DNA of 64,000 nt from Pseudoduganella dura (GCF_009727155.1 NZ_WNWM01000002.1:806001-870000), one strand, 5' to 3'. Shown: positions 10,101 through 18,599, counted from the stretch's first letter. Notes: a model not told the origin generated them from the letters alone. A program made the numbers and translations.

Positions 10101-10311
10101 CCAGCGCGAGAATGTCGGCATTGCGCTGCAGCGTTTCGTTCAGCGCCGTACGGGCCGACTGCTGCTCGCGCACGCCGACGAGCAGGTAACTGCCCACGAT
10201 GGCGGGCACGATCAGGCCGCCCAGCACCACCAGCAGCAGCGAGCCATAAATGGATTGCGCGTACAGGACGCCCAGCCGGGCACGCAGGGTGCGGATCGGC
10301 GGCTTGGTCAT
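7195..10311 (-). CDS. Membrane PAS-GGDEF-EAL protein (c-di-GMP synthesis/hydrolysis)
   Basis: This 1038-residue protein has an N-terminal transmembrane helix near residues 22-47, a periplasmic sensor region, a second helix near residues 180-200 and a HAMP-like linker. Three PAS domains follow, then GGDEF and EAL domains. The cyclase signature RLGGDEFVVLL is intact, with an RDGD inhibitory site five residues before it. The phosphodiesterase half carries GVEALVRWN and DDFGTGYSSLAYL, so both halves look active. The start at 10311 (MTKPPIRTL) was chosen because the 45 codons before it lack membrane or domain character. The molybdoenzyme gene follows three bases after its stop. Confidence 0.93.
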   Translation of the reverse strand: MTKPPIRTLRARLGVLYAQSIYGSLLLVVLGGLIVPAIVGSYLLVGVREQQSARTALNETLQRNADILALGMQESLWNMNAESAQSLVQSVMRDRSVVQVQVTGQADTQFIHQQAPARPIGNVVRAQRDVVVRGERIGHVVVEMDDARSRQELGEKRRSYIFVLAAQLTVSLLLIILFLNKRVIGPLRRLMRFSDRLAQGDFETRLESRGNDELGRLGDRLEQTRVALRRLFEDVRQREGRFRTIVTQVPGAVFRYRPDGPIEFVSDAIESISGYTAGQLMRGTTHSWVNLITPEDRRMQRRAVKAAIEEGRPYEIEYRIVDASGTERWVLEIGQPQSPPDGGDAWVDGILSDISERKDNEMRIEALLAEQGAILDNVMFGVMFVRHRTIMSVNPRCEALFGYEAGDMVGKSTAIVFPTSFDFESAGMRQYPTLGQGEYFSEERQYRRCDGTLFWCLVSGCAIDQHRPNDGSIWVYADITSRKEAEEKLRLSATVLEHIADGVVVVDRDGAIVAVNPAFTQITGYEAAEALGRDLGLTRSGRHDDAFHAQLWAGLVDTGCWHGELWAVRKSGEQFLQALTITAVRDSHGVTTHYAGVFSDITLVKENEEKLDHLAHHDSLTELPNRLLFNDRLQHALERAQRSHEQLALLFIDLDRFKNVNDTLGHHIGDELLKQVAEVLAGRLRDGDTLARLGGDEFVVLLEDIGGEYAATLVAEKLVAMFEQPFMVAGHELFVTCSIGISLYPHDATDLNMLIRNADVAMYQAKARGRNGYRFYSPSMTGEGVERLRLEAWLRRSLEKDEMFLNYQPQVEIDTGRLVGVEALVRWNHPELGLVSPARFIPLAEDTGFISQLGEWVLAEACRQMVRWQAAGLAVPKIAVNLSVRQFERGTIVATVDRILRATGLEPRRLQLEVTESVIMNTGDARTYINGLHDLGVGLAIDDFGTGYSSLAYLKQMPVQTLKIDRSFIQDIHQDANDEAIAIAIIQLGKSMNLSVIAEGVETDEQAAFLLRHGCNLAQGYFYSRPVMPDDLLRRWLP

Positions 10312-10513
10312 GCAGTTTCGGCAGCCTGGAATTTCAGGGGCATGGGAGGGAGGCAATGAGGGGACGGGAAGGCGCACAATTATCGTAGTGCAATTATGCA
10401 CGGAAAGCGATGCGCAAGTCACGAATGCACTGCAGTAACGAAGCATGCTTGCAACGTTGTCGGCATGACGATGGCGAACTTGTTATGATGCCCACTCTTT
10501 GACAGGAGTTACC

Positions 10514-11026
10514 ATGAGCTTTTCGATGTATTCCGCTTCCGTGCCCGTATTCCACCAGATCCTGAACAGCCTGCTCGAAATCCTCGACAAGGCCGACCGG
10601 CATGTCGAGGCGACCCGGATCGACCCGAACGCGCTGCTGCAATACCGCCTCTTCCCGGACATGCTGCCGTTCACGCGCCAGATCCAGATCGCCGCCGACT
10701 TTGCCAAGGGTGCCGGCGCGCGGCTGGCCGGGCAGGACGTGCCCGCCTGGGAAGACACGGAAAAAACCTTCGCAGAGCTGAAACTGCGCATCAAGAAAAC
10801 GCTGGTCTTCCTGGACAGCCTGCCGCGCCACGAGATCGAACACAGCGCCGAGCGGGCGATCACCACGGGCAGCGGCGAGAAGACGCGCCATTTCACCGGC
10901 CAGTCCTATTTGCTGCACTATGCGCTGCCGCACTTCTTCTTCCACGCCACGACCGCCTACGACATCCTGCGACACAACGGGATCGAGATCGGCAAGAAGG
11001 ATTTTATCGGCGTGATTCCGCAGTAA
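10514..11026 (+). CDS. DUF1993 domain-containing protein
   Basis: This 170-residue cytoplasmic protein is recognised by MYSASVPVFHQILNSLLEIL at the N-terminus and by the conserved central and C-terminal blocks FTRQIQIAADFAKG, LPHFFFHATTAYDILRHNG and IGKKDFIG. The family has a four-helix DinB-like build and no assigned biochemical function. The start at 10514 follows GACAGGAG by five bases; the frame also opens five codons earlier. It is a single gene, convergent with the DUF1415-DUF1289 pair. Confidence 0.88.
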   Translation: MSFSMYSASVPVFHQILNSLLEILDKADRHVEATRIDPNALLQYRLFPDMLPFTRQIQIAADFAKGAGARLAGQDVPAWEDTEKTFAELKLRIKKTLVFLDSLPRHEIEHSAERAITTGSGEKTRHFTGQSYLLHYALPHFFFHATTAYDILRHNGIEIGKKDFIGVIPQ

Positions 11027-11093
11027 TCGGCGTGATCCCGCGGTAATTACCGGCGCAGTGAATACCGGGACAACCGGATTTCCTGCCCGCGAA

Positions 11094-11117
11094 GGTGCGG
11101 CCACGCCTGGCCGCACC
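11094..11117. terminator. Hairpin between convergent genes
   Basis: A perfect 10-bp stem (11094-11103 with 11108-11117) and a CGCC tetraloop lie between the stops of the DUF1993 gene and the DUF1289 gene. There is no U-tract on either side, so it is at most a weak intrinsic terminator, or it may protect 3' ends. Confidence 0.4.
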
Positions 11118-11123
11118 GTGCCG

Positions 11124-11318
11124 CTACCCGTTCCTGCGCGGGTACCCCTCGGCCAGGATGCGCTGCCACACCTTCTCCTTTGCCTCGGCGGACATCGACA
11201 CCCAGTGCGCCACTTCTATATAAGTGCGGCCGCAGCCGCGGCACACGTCGTCGAACGTGGTCGAGCAGACCGCCACGCATGGCGTATCGGGGCGCTCGGG
11301 AACCTTACCCTCGTCCAT
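11124..11318 (-). CDS. DUF1289 domain-containing small protein
   Basis: This 64-residue protein has the DUF1289 cysteine pattern CVAVCSTTFDDVCRGCGRTY, which probably binds one metal ion, followed by the family's W-x-x-M segment (HWVSMSAEAKEKVWQRIL). The function of the family is unknown. The ATG at 11318 shares its A with the stop codon of the DUF1415 gene (TGATG), so translation is very likely coupled; an in-frame GTG sits one codon earlier. Confidence 0.88.
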   Translation of the reverse strand: MDEGKVPERPDTPCVAVCSTTFDDVCRGCGRTYIEVAHWVSMSAEAKEKVWQRILAEGYPRRNG

Positions 11319-11890
11319 CACGGGCCTTTCGGGAACAGCTTGTCCCAGCCTTCGTGGCCCAGCGCTTCCATTGTTTCGATATTCCTGTCGAAGATGGCCT
11401 CCGCTTCGGGGAACGCTTCCACGGCACGCTCGACGCTTTCCTCGCGCAGCAGGTGCAGCGTGGGATACGGCGAACGATTGGTGAAATTACCGATATCGTT
11501 CTTGTGGGTATCGGCGAACTGGTAGTCGGGGTGGAAGCTGGCGACCTGCAGTTCGCCCTCCAGGCCCATGTCTTCGAGCGCCGCATCGGCCACGTCGAGG
11601 AACTCGTTGTAGTCTTCGAAGTCGGTCAGGACATGCGGATGGATGATCAGCGTGGTATCGACCTCCTCTGCCGGCGTATCGGACAGCAGCTGCAGCTCGT
11701 TCATCAGGGTTTCCAGCAACTCCTCGGGCGTGGCGGCATCGGAGACCACATAGCGGATCTGCCCCTTCACGTGCACGGCCTTGGCGAACGGGCACAGGTT
11801 CAGGCCGATCACTGCCTTTTCCAGCCACGCTTCGGTCGCGGCGATGGCACCTGGATGGTCGATGTCGGCCTTGTTCGTTTCATTACTCAT
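11318..11890 (-). CDS. DUF1415 domain-containing protein
   Basis: This 190-residue protein matches DUF1415, seen in TEAWLEKAVIGLNLCPFAKA, the central TLIIHPHVLTDFEDYNEFLD and NRSPYPTLHLLREESVERAV. The family is cytoplasmic and has no assigned function; the conserved LNLCPFA segment suggests a functional cysteine. The start at 11890 has AGGAAG upstream, whereas the frame opens 34 codons earlier with a basic stretch unlike the family. It is the first gene of a two-gene operon with DUF1289. Confidence 0.88.
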   Translation of the reverse strand: MSNETNKADIDHPGAIAATEAWLEKAVIGLNLCPFAKAVHVKGQIRYVVSDAATPEELLETLMNELQLLSDTPAEEVDTTLIIHPHVLTDFEDYNEFLDVADAALEDMGLEGELQVASFHPDYQFADTHKNDIGNFTNRSPYPTLHLLREESVERAVEAFPEAEAIFDRNIETMEALGHEGWDKLFPKGP

Positions 11891-12172
11891 GTTCAACTTC
11901 CTGCTTTCTGAATACCGGTCAACCATTGTACGCAAGCGATGACGTTTGCGCCATTTTCGGCGAACTTGCAGCCATCGATGCCGAACATGCATTCATTTAT
12001 ATGGACGAGCCAGCTCAAGTTTTTTGTAACGGTGCCGACATATTGCTTGACGGCGACCCAGCAACGTCCTTAAACTCGGCCTTTAAATTGGTAGCACGTC
12101 CCCCTGCGCTTGCTCAGGTGCCTTCTTCAGGCGCTTGGTTAGGTTAACCTGACGACAACACAATGGAACGCT

Positions 12173-13519
12173 ATGCGAATTAAGTACACTCCCCTGCTGG
12201 CGGCGCTCATCGCCACGGCACCGGCGATCAGCCAGGCCATCGAAGCCGACCCCCTCCCGCTGCTGCCGCTGTCCACCGCCATCAAGGCACCTGCACCAAA
12301 CCTCGCCCCGACTTCCCATAACGTCATCAAAGCACCGGCCGACGACCCGTACCGGGAAACGGACGTGTGGAACCGCATCCGCACCGGCTTCTCGATTCCC
12401 GACCTGAGCAACTCGCTGGTGACCAAGCATGCCAACTGGTATGCCGAGCGGCCCGATCACATGGCGCGCACCTCGGCGCGTGCTTCGCTGTACCTGTTCC
12501 ACGTGGTGACGGAACTGGAAAAGCGCAACATGCCGACCGAGCTGGCACTGCTGCCGTTCATCGAATCCGCGTTCAATCCGGTCGCCGTCTCCAGCGCGAA
12601 CGCCGGCGGCATGTGGCAGTTCATGCCCGGCACCGGCCGCGATTTCAACCTGAAGCAGAACGCGTTCAAGGACGATCGCCGCTCCGTGCTGGCCTCCACC
12701 GACGCCGCGCTGACCTACCTGCAAAGGCTGTACGACATGTTCGGCGACTGGCAGCTGGCGCTGGCCGCCTACAACTGGGGCGAAGGCTCGGTGCAGAAGG
12801 CGATCGCGAAGAACCGCGCCGCCGGCAAGCCGACCGACTTCGAAAGCCTGGCCGACCTGATGCCGGCCGAAACGCGCAACTACGTGCCGAAGCTGCAGGC
12901 CGTGAAGAACATCGTGGCCAATCCGGGCCGCTTCGGCCTGTCGCTGCCGCTGATCCGCAACGAGCCTTACTTCACCGCGGTCGACAAGACCAGCGACATC
13001 GACCTGGCGATCGCCGCCCAGCTGGCGGAGCTGTCGGTCGACGAGTTCAAGGCGCTGAACCCGCAGTTCAAGCGCCCGGTGATCACCGGCGGCGAGCAGA
13101 CGCAGATCCTGCTGCCGAAGGAAAACGCCGAGAAGTTCCACCTGAACCTGGCACAGTGGGGCCGTGCGCTCTCCACCTGGACCACGCACCGCGTCAGCGG
13201 CGCACGCGAAAGCATCGCTTCGCTGGCATCGAAATTCCGCACCACGCCGGAAGTGATCCGCCAGGCCAACAACCTGCCGTCGCGTGGCGTGCTGAAAGCC
13301 GGCTCGACGCTGCTGGTGCCGAAGATCTCGACCAGCACGAACTTCGACATTCCCGCCGATATCGCCGAGAACGCCACCATCGCCGTGGCGGACGAGCCGG
13401 TCGCGAAGACCGGCAATTACCGCAAGGCCAAGGCGAGCAACGCCAAGTCCAGGTCGCCGATCAAGCTGGTCAAGGCCCGCGTTTCGCGCGAAAGCGCCGG
13501 CAAGAAACGCCGCAACTGA
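12173..13519 (+). CDS. mltD: MltD-type lytic transglycosylase with LysM domain
   Basis: This 448-residue periplasmic enzyme cleaves the MurNAc-GlcNAc bond of peptidoglycan to 1,6-anhydro products. After a signal peptide (LLAALIATAPAISQA) comes the SLT domain with the catalytic Glu in LLPFIESAFNP near residue 130, then GGMWQFMPGTGR and AAYNWGEGSVQKAI. The C-terminal part has one clear LysM-like module near residues 343-385 (HRVSGARESIASLASKF to KAGSTLLVPK) and a basic tail. Unlike E. coli MltD there is no lipobox cysteine, so the protein is predicted soluble or held by its LysM module. It is monocistronic, with a terminator-like hairpin after it. Confidence 0.92.
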   Translation: MRIKYTPLLAALIATAPAISQAIEADPLPLLPLSTAIKAPAPNLAPTSHNVIKAPADDPYRETDVWNRIRTGFSIPDLSNSLVTKHANWYAERPDHMARTSARASLYLFHVVTELEKRNMPTELALLPFIESAFNPVAVSSANAGGMWQFMPGTGRDFNLKQNAFKDDRRSVLASTDAALTYLQRLYDMFGDWQLALAAYNWGEGSVQKAIAKNRAAGKPTDFESLADLMPAETRNYVPKLQAVKNIVANPGRFGLSLPLIRNEPYFTAVDKTSDIDLAIAAQLAELSVDEFKALNPQFKRPVITGGEQTQILLPKENAEKFHLNLAQWGRALSTWTTHRVSGARESIASLASKFRTTPEVIRQANNLPSRGVLKAGSTLLVPKISTSTNFDIPADIAENATIAVADEPVAKTGNYRKAKASNAKSRSPIKLVKARVSRESAGKKRRN

Positions 13520-13537
13520 CCTCTCCCGCAGGCAACC

Positions 13538-13570
13538 AAGGCTGCGCGCCCACGGCCCGCAGCCTTTGTC
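13538..13570 (+). terminator. Terminator after mltD
   Basis: A 9-bp stem, AAGGCTGCG (13538-13546) with CGCAGCCTT (13558-13566), runs into the T-rich TTTGTCGTTT, 18 bases after the mltD stop. Confidence 0.65.
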
Positions 13571-13762
13571 GTTTACAGCCGGACAGCAGCCGGACAGCGG
13601 CCGGGCAATGGCCGTGTTGGCAATCGGCCAAGCTTGCAGCCGCCGGCCCCAAGCCATACAATCTCGATCCTGCGGTAACACGTACCACCAGCGGTCGGTC
13701 ACCAACTAGAACAACAACCCATGCTTGCGCCGACATGTGCGCAACAGGCAATTGGAGTAATC

Positions 13763-14554
13763 ATGGCTTTCTTGCAAGGCAAAAAAATCCTCATCACCGG
13801 CTTGCTGTCCAACCGCTCGATCGCCTACGGCATCGCGCAGGCCTGCCACCGCGAAGGCGCCGAACTGGCCTTCACCTATGTCGGTGAACGCTTCAAGAGC
13901 CGCATCACCGACTTCGCCGCCGAATTCGGCAGCACGCTGGTGTTCGACTGCGACGTGGCCAGCGACGAGCAGATCGAAGCGCTGTTCCGCGACCTCGGCA
14001 AGAGCTGGGACAGCCTCGATGGCTTCGTGCACGCGATCGGCTTCGCGCCGCGCGAGGCGATCGCCGGCGAATTCCTCGACGGCTTCTCGCGCGAGAACTT
14101 CCGCGTGGCGCATGACATCTCCGCCTACAGCTTCCCGGCCATGGTGAAGGCCGCGCTGCCGCTGCTGAAACCCGGCTCGTCGGTGCTGACGCTGTCGTAC
14201 CTCGGCGCGATGCGCGCGATCCCGTACTACAACACGATGGGCCTGGCAAAGGCGTCGCTGGAAGCATCGGTGCGCTACCTGGCCGAGAACCTGGGCCAGC
14301 AGGGCATCCGCTCGAACGGCATCTCGGCCGGTCCGATCAAGACGCTGGCCGCCTCCGGCATCAAGGACTTCTCCAAGCTGCTCGGCTTTGCCGCCAGCCA
14401 CGCGCCGCTGCGCCGCAACGTCACGATCGAGGAAGTGGGCAACACGGCGGCGTTCCTGCTGTCCGACCTGTCGTCCGGCATTACCGGCGATATCGTTTAC
14501 GTGGACGGCGGCTTCTCCCACGTGATGGGCCTGAACGCCAGCGATTACCTGTAA
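13763..14554 (+). CDS. fabI: Enoyl-[acyl-carrier-protein] reductase (NADH), FabI
   Basis: This 263-residue SDR enzyme reduces trans-2-enoyl-ACP in the last step of each fatty-acid elongation cycle. It shows the FabI start [20 protein letters not shown] with its divergent nucleotide-binding motif, the LSYLGA strand, and the catalytic Y-x6-K as YYNTMGLAK. The [14 protein letters not shown] loop covers the substrate and triclosan site. The length is standard. The start at 13763 follows TTGGAG; the 14 codons upstream in the frame are unlike FabI. It is a single gene and the likely housekeeping enoyl reductase. Confidence 0.96.
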   Translation: MAFLQGKKILITGLLSNRSIAYGIAQACHREGAELAFTYVGERFKSRITDFAAEFGSTLVFDCDVASDEQIEALFRDLGKSWDSLDGFVHAIGFAPREAIAGEFLDGFSRENFRVAHDISAYSFPAMVKAALPLLKPGSSVLTLSYLGAMRAIPYYNTMGLAKASLEASVRYLAENLGQQGIRSNGISAGPIKTLAASGIKDFSKLLGFAASHAPLRRNVTIEEVGNTAAFLLSDLSSGITGDIVYVDGGFSHVMGLNASDYL

Positions 14555-14573
14555 GCCATGCCGGGCCGGCTGG

Positions 14574-14600
14574 CCTGCACGGTTCAGAAACCCGTGCAGG
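14574..14600 (+). terminator. Hairpin after fabI
   Basis: CCTGCACGG (14574-14582) pairs perfectly with CCGTGCAGG (14592-14600) across a 9-base loop, about 20 bases past the fabI stop. No U-tract follows, so termination is uncertain. Confidence 0.4.
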
Positions 14601-14983
14601 ATCAGTCGGAATCGGGTATGATGTTGTTTGTGCGTTGCAACAGAGGTCGCACAAAGAAGAAGAACAAGGGTAGTAATACCCGGTATCGCTGCAACGGCAG
14701 GGATACCAAATTAATCAGCTACGCAAGCCTTCGCGCATCACGGTTTCTTTGCTTGTACTTCCAGCCAGCATGGCTCGGAGCGAATGCAACTGTCCGGATG
14801 GCGCTTATAAAAAGCCCCCCGCCCCTGCGTGTCGCGCATTTCACCGCGCATGACACCGTCCCGGCGCAAAGCTTTTGTGCCGAAATTTCTATTCATGCTG
14901 TTTAGAGTCATTTCGTTCGGTTGGCGTTGCTATGTTTGCGTTCTGCGCTTGTGCAGGAACGCGCAATTTTACGAAAGAAATAC
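14601..14983 (+). promoter_or_regulatory. Long untranslated leader of the RNA helicase gene
   Basis: About 380 bases separate the fabI hairpin from the helicase start, and the region is AT-richer than its surroundings. A TATGAT box (14617-14622) could serve as a -10 element but lacks a good -35. A hairpin closed by GGTATC (14682-14687) and GATACC (14702-14707), with an inner GC stem around an AACG loop, lies near the middle. A 115-codon open frame here shows no protein-like features and is not called. Long structured leaders are common on cold-shock helicase mRNAs; regulation is inferred only. Confidence 0.45.
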
Positions 14984-16483
14984 ATGAGTTTTGAAACACT
15001 AGGTCTCCACGCATCCCTCATCAAAGCCCTGACGGATTCCGGCTACACGACGCCTACGCCTGTCCAGGAACAAGCTTTGCCTGCCGCGATGGCCGGGAAG
15101 GATCTGCTGGTTTCCTCGCAAACAGGCTCCGGCAAGACCGCGGCCTTCATGCTGCCTTCGCTGCATCGCCTGGCTCAGGATGAGTCGGCTGCGCCGCAGG
15201 GCCGCACTCCGAACCAGGAAAAACAGGCTGCCAGCGCCCGTGGCGAGCGTCCCCGTTTCAAGGCTGCCCAGCCGAAGATGCTGGTGCTGACGCCGACCCG
15301 CGAACTGGCTTTGCAGGTCACCACCGCTACCGACAAGTACAGTATCAACCTGCGTCGCACGAAGGCCGTGGCGATCCTGGGCGGCATGCCTTACCCGAAA
15401 CAGATGCAACTGCTGTCGCGCAATCCGGAAATCATCGTGGCGACCCCGGGCCGCCTGATCGATCACATGGAATCGGGCAAGATCGACTTCTCCGAGCTGC
15501 AGATCCTGGTGCTCGATGAAGCCGACCGCATGCTGGACATGGGCTTCATCGACGATATCGAGAAGATCGTGGCCGCCACGCCGGCAACGCGCCAGACGAT
15601 GCTGTTCTCGGCCACGCTGGAAGGCACGGTCGGCAACATGGCCCGCCGTATCACGAAGGATCCGATGACGATCCAGATCATGCAGGCTGCCAACAAGCAC
15701 GAAAACATCACGCAAGTGGTGCACTTTGTGGACGACCTGTCGCACAAGAACCGCCTGCTCGATTACCTGCTGCGCGATGAAACGCTGGACCAGGCCGTGG
15801 TGTTCACGGCCACCAAGCGCGATGCCGACACGATCGCCGACCGCCTGAACATCGCCGGTTTCTCGGCCGCCGCACTGCATGGCGACATGCACCAGGGCGC
15901 CCGTAACCGCACGCTGGACAGCATGCGCCGTGGCAGCGTGAAAGTGCTGGTCGCAACCGACGTGGCCGCCCGCGGCATCGACGTGCCGACGATCACGCAC
16001 GTGTTCAACTACGACCTGCCAAAGTTCGCCGAAGACTACGTGCACCGCATCGGCCGTACCGGCCGTGCGGGCCGCAACGGCCAGGCGATCTCGCTGGTGA
16101 ACCATTCGGAAAACATGAACGTGCGCCGCATCGAACGCTTCACGAAGCAATCGATCCCTGTCAACGTGGTGGAAGGTTTCGAGCCGAAGAAGGCAGCGGC
16201 GCCACGCTCCGCCGCGCGTCCGGGCTGGAAGCCGGGCGAAAACCGCAAGCCGGGCCAGCGCAGCTTCTCGAAGCCGGCCGGTGCTCCGCGTGAAGGCGGC
16301 GGCTTTGCCCGCGACAGCAGCCACTACCGCAGCGAAGGCACGCCGTTCCGTGCCGATGGCGCACCGCGTCCCGAAGGTGGCTTCCGCCGCGAAGGCGCGC
16401 CGGCCCGCAAGGAAGGCGGCGGCTTCCGTCGCGACAGCGCACCGCGTTCCGACGCGCCGCGCCGTCCATGGGGCGAGCGCTGA
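14984..16483 (+). CDS. DEAD-box ATP-dependent RNA helicase, RhlE type
   Basis: This 499-residue helicase has all core motifs: Q motif (GYTTPTPVQEQALPAA), motif I (SQTGSGKT), PTRELA, TPGR, DEAD (VLDEADRMLDMGF), SAT, HGDMHQGAR, ATDVAARGIDVP and HRIGRTGR. The C-terminal 90 residues are a basic, Gly/Arg/Pro-rich tail with repeated REGGGF/RRDSAPR-like units, typical of RhlE proteins from this lineage and likely to bind RNA nonspecifically. A 20-residue charged insertion (QGRTPNQEKQAAS) follows motif I. It probably remodels rRNA precursors or structured mRNAs, especially in the cold. The start at 14984 gives the standard MSFETLGLH opening. Confidence 0.93.
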   Translation: MSFETLGLHASLIKALTDSGYTTPTPVQEQALPAAMAGKDLLVSSQTGSGKTAAFMLPSLHRLAQDESAAPQGRTPNQEKQAASARGERPRFKAAQPKMLVLTPTRELALQVTTATDKYSINLRRTKAVAILGGMPYPKQMQLLSRNPEIIVATPGRLIDHMESGKIDFSELQILVLDEADRMLDMGFIDDIEKIVAATPATRQTMLFSATLEGTVGNMARRITKDPMTIQIMQAANKHENITQVVHFVDDLSHKNRLLDYLLRDETLDQAVVFTATKRDADTIADRLNIAGFSAAALHGDMHQGARNRTLDSMRRGSVKVLVATDVAARGIDVPTITHVFNYDLPKFAEDYVHRIGRTGRAGRNGQAISLVNHSENMNVRRIERFTKQSIPVNVVEGFEPKKAAAPRSAARPGWKPGENRKPGQRSFSKPAGAPREGGGFARDSSHYRSEGTPFRADGAPRPEGGFRREGAPARKEGGGFRRDSAPRSDAPRRPWGER

Positions 16484-16514
16484 TCCGCTCCATCCGCGTG
16501 ATGTAATGTAAAAG

Positions 16515-16543
16515 CCGCCGGGTTCGCCCGGCGGTTTTTTTTT
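16515..16543 (+). terminator. Intrinsic terminator of the RNA helicase gene
   Basis: A perfect 8-bp stem, CCGCCGGG (16515-16522) with CCCGGCGG (16527-16534), has a TTCG tetraloop and is followed by nine T. It lies 31 bases past the helicase stop and is the clearest Rho-independent terminator in the window. Confidence 0.95.
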
Positions 16544-16667
16544 ACCTCTCCCCAGCACCGTGAACTCGTGGCATGACCTCGCCGATTTTGAACTGGCGGT
16601 CTTATCGCCGGGTGCACATGTACGCTACCGTACAGAATCGCGACACCGGACGCGGCACACTGGGGCC

Positions 16668-17690
16668 ATGAAAAAATTACTGCTCGCCCTCCTTGTCGCC
16701 GCGCCGCTGGCGCATGCCCAGAACACGCCGCCCGCCCCGGCCCCCGCTCAACCTGGAACGCCCGCTCAACCTGCGCCGCCCGCGCAGCCGGGCCAGCCCG
16801 CCCAGGCCGGGCAAGTCCCTGCGGCGGCGCAGGCACCGATCACGCCGGACCAGGTGCCGCCCGACCTGCGTGCCCAGATCCTGCTGGACCGCGCCCACTT
16901 CTCGCCCGGCGAGATCGACGGCAAGGTTGGCAGCAACATGCGCCAGGCGGTTAGCGGGTTCCAGAAAGCCCGCGGCCTGCAGGTGACCGGCACGGTGGAC
17001 CAGGCCACCTGGGCCGCGCTGGAAGACCGGCAACCGGTCCTCGGCACCTATACGATCACGGCGGCCGACGTCCAGGGCCCGTACGGCCAGGTACCCGCTT
17101 CGATGGGCGATAAAGCCAAGCTGGCATCGCTGCACTTCGAAACGATCGAAGAAGCGCTGGGCGAACGTTTCCACGCCAGCCCGGAATTGCTCAAGCAAAT
17201 GAATCCGGGCAAGAACTTCATGCAGCCGGGGGAAAAGATCCTGGTGCCGAACACCGGTGCGGCCGGGCCGCTGCCGGCCGCGGCGAAACTGGTCGTCGAC
17301 GATTCGGACCGCACGCTGTCGCTGCTCGATGAAAGCGGCAAAGTCATCGCGCAGTTCCCGGCCAGCACGGGCAGCGAACACGATCCGCTGCCGGTCGGCA
17401 CGTGGAAAGTCAACGGGGTGGGGCGCAATCCGGACTACCGCTACAACCCCAAGCTGTTCTGGGACGCGAAACCCGGCGAGGGCAAGGCGATCATCAAGCC
17501 GGGGCCGAACAACCCGGTGGGCGTGGTGTGGATCGATCTGTCGAAGGAACACTATGGCATCCACGGCACGCCGGAACCTAGCAAAATCGGCAAGACCGAA
17601 TCGCACGGCTGCATCCGCCTGACGAACTGGGATGCGGCCCGGCTGGCGGGCGTGGTGTCGCCGGGTTTCCAGGTCGTCCTGCAGGATTGA
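16668..17690 (+). CDS. L,D-transpeptidase with peptidoglycan-binding domain
   Basis: This 340-residue exported protein has a signal peptide ([17 protein letters not shown]) and a Pro/Ala-rich linker. A PG_binding_1-type module follows at about residues 65-115 ([20 protein letters not shown]), then a YkuD catalytic domain at about 205-338. The catalytic motif SHGCIRLTN is intact, with His313 and Cys315. Such enzymes make 3-3 cross-links or attach proteins to peptidoglycan in the periplasm. The ATG at 16668 was chosen for the signal peptide; the frame opens 36 codons earlier. An M23 peptidase gene starts 17 bases after its stop, suggesting an operon for wall remodelling. Confidence 0.92.
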   Translation: MKKLLLALLVAAPLAHAQNTPPAPAPAQPGTPAQPAPPAQPGQPAQAGQVPAAAQAPITPDQVPPDLRAQILLDRAHFSPGEIDGKVGSNMRQAVSGFQKARGLQVTGTVDQATWAALEDRQPVLGTYTITAADVQGPYGQVPASMGDKAKLASLHFETIEEALGERFHASPELLKQMNPGKNFMQPGEKILVPNTGAAGPLPAAAKLVVDDSDRTLSLLDESGKVIAQFPASTGSEHDPLPVGTWKVNGVGRNPDYRYNPKLFWDAKPGEGKAIIKPGPNNPVGVVWIDLSKEHYGIHGTPEPSKIGKTESHGCIRLTNWDAARLAGVVSPGFQVVLQD

Positions 17691-17707
17691 ATTGAACAAA
17701 GGGGAAC

Positions 17708-18433
17708 ATGATGAAATGGCTGCTGACCTTGCTGGTGGGCGCCGTGCTCGGCGTGGTGGGAGCGGTATTGTGGCTCGGGCGTGATGTGCCCGCGGGCAGC
17801 GCGCCGGTCGCCGCGGCAGTAACGCCGGCGCCGTCGGTTGCCCCGGCCGCCGCACCCGCTCCCGCTCCCGCTTCCGCTCCCGCCCCTGCCCCGGCGGCTG
17901 GCGTTCCGCTGCCGGCCAGCGATCTGCCGGGTGTGCAGCCGCCGGTGCCGGTACCGCCGGCGGCCACCAGTTTCGACATCGACGTGAAACCCACCATCGG
18001 CCCGCTGCTGGTGCCGGTGGCCGGCGTAAGTCCGAAAGAGCTGGCCGATACGTTCGGCCAGGCGCGGGGTTCGGAACGGCAGCACGAGGCACTGGATATT
18101 CCCGCGGCCAAGGGCACGCCCGTGCTCGCGGTGGCCGATGGGAAGGTGGTCAAGCTCTTCACCAGCAAGCCGGGCGGCCTGACCGTCTACCAGTTCGACC
18201 CGTCGGAAAAGTACGCGTATTACTACGCCCACCTGGACAGCTATGCACCGGAACTGAAGGAAGGCCAGCCTATCCGGCGCGGCCAGATGATCGGCCACGT
18301 GGGCGTGACCGGCAATTCCGACCCCGATGCCCCGCACCTGCACTTTGCGATTTTCGAACTCGCCGCGGACAAGAAATGGTGGGAGGGAACACCGGTCAAT
18401 CCGTATCCGTACCTGGCCGGTACGGCGAAATGA
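17708..18433 (+). CDS. M23 family metallopeptidase, membrane-anchored
   Basis: This 241-residue protein has one N-terminal membrane helix (LLTLLVGAVLGVVGAVLWL) and a 60-residue Ala/Pro spacer with AP repeats. A LytM/M23 domain follows from about residue 105. The zinc site is visible as HEALDIPAAKG (an HxxxD motif with Glu-Ala where Gly-x is usual) and as HLHF near the C-terminus. It probably cleaves or regulates cleavage of cell-wall cross-bridges on the periplasmic face. Either of two tandem ATG codons (17708 or 17711) could start it after GGGGAAC; the second has better spacing. It follows the L,D-transpeptidase gene closely. Confidence 0.9.
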   Translation: MMKWLLTLLVGAVLGVVGAVLWLGRDVPAGSAPVAAAVTPAPSVAPAAAPAPAPASAPAPAPAAGVPLPASDLPGVQPPVPVPPAATSFDIDVKPTIGPLLVPVAGVSPKELADTFGQARGSERQHEALDIPAAKGTPVLAVADGKVVKLFTSKPGGLTVYQFDPSEKYAYYYAHLDSYAPELKEGQPIRRGQMIGHVGVTGNSDPDAPHLHFAIFELAADKKWWEGTPVNPYPYLAGTAK

Positions 18434-18443
18434 TCGGGCGATA

Positions 18444-18468
18444 GCCAGGCACGGAGCCTGGCATTTTT
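18444..18468 (+). terminator. Intrinsic terminator of the transpeptidase-M23 operon
   Basis: GCCAGGC (18444-18450) pairs with GCCTGGC (18456-18462) around an ACGGA loop and is followed by five T, ten bases after the M23 stop. Confidence 0.85.
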
Positions 18469-18492
18469 GCGTGTGGAATGAAGCGGAAACAA

Positions 18493-18537
18493 CCTGTGCA
18501 CTGCGAGCCGGTGCACTGCAAGCCTGTGTACTGCGGC
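18493..18537. repeat. Three tandem 15-bp units
   Basis: Units at 18493-18507, 18508-18522 and 18523-18537 share the core GTGCACTGC or GTGTACTGC. They lie in the intergenic space between the M23 operon and the convergent DUF882 gene. No coding role is seen. Confidence 0.65.
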
Positions 18538-18599
18538 GGCGGCAGGGGCCCGACGCCGGCTTTGCGCGATGCCGGGCGGCATCGACGCACTTGCCGGCG

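Noticed and set aside
5194..10359. A 1721-codon open frame on the + strand opposite the molybdoenzyme and GGDEF/EAL genes
   Set aside because: It is rich in His, Arg, Ala and Gln with no domain, and lies antisense to two well-recognised genes; it results from high GC at third codon positions.
14558..14905. A 115-codon open frame in the helicase leader
   Set aside because: It lacks a ribosome site and any protein-like pattern, and covers a hairpin-forming leader.
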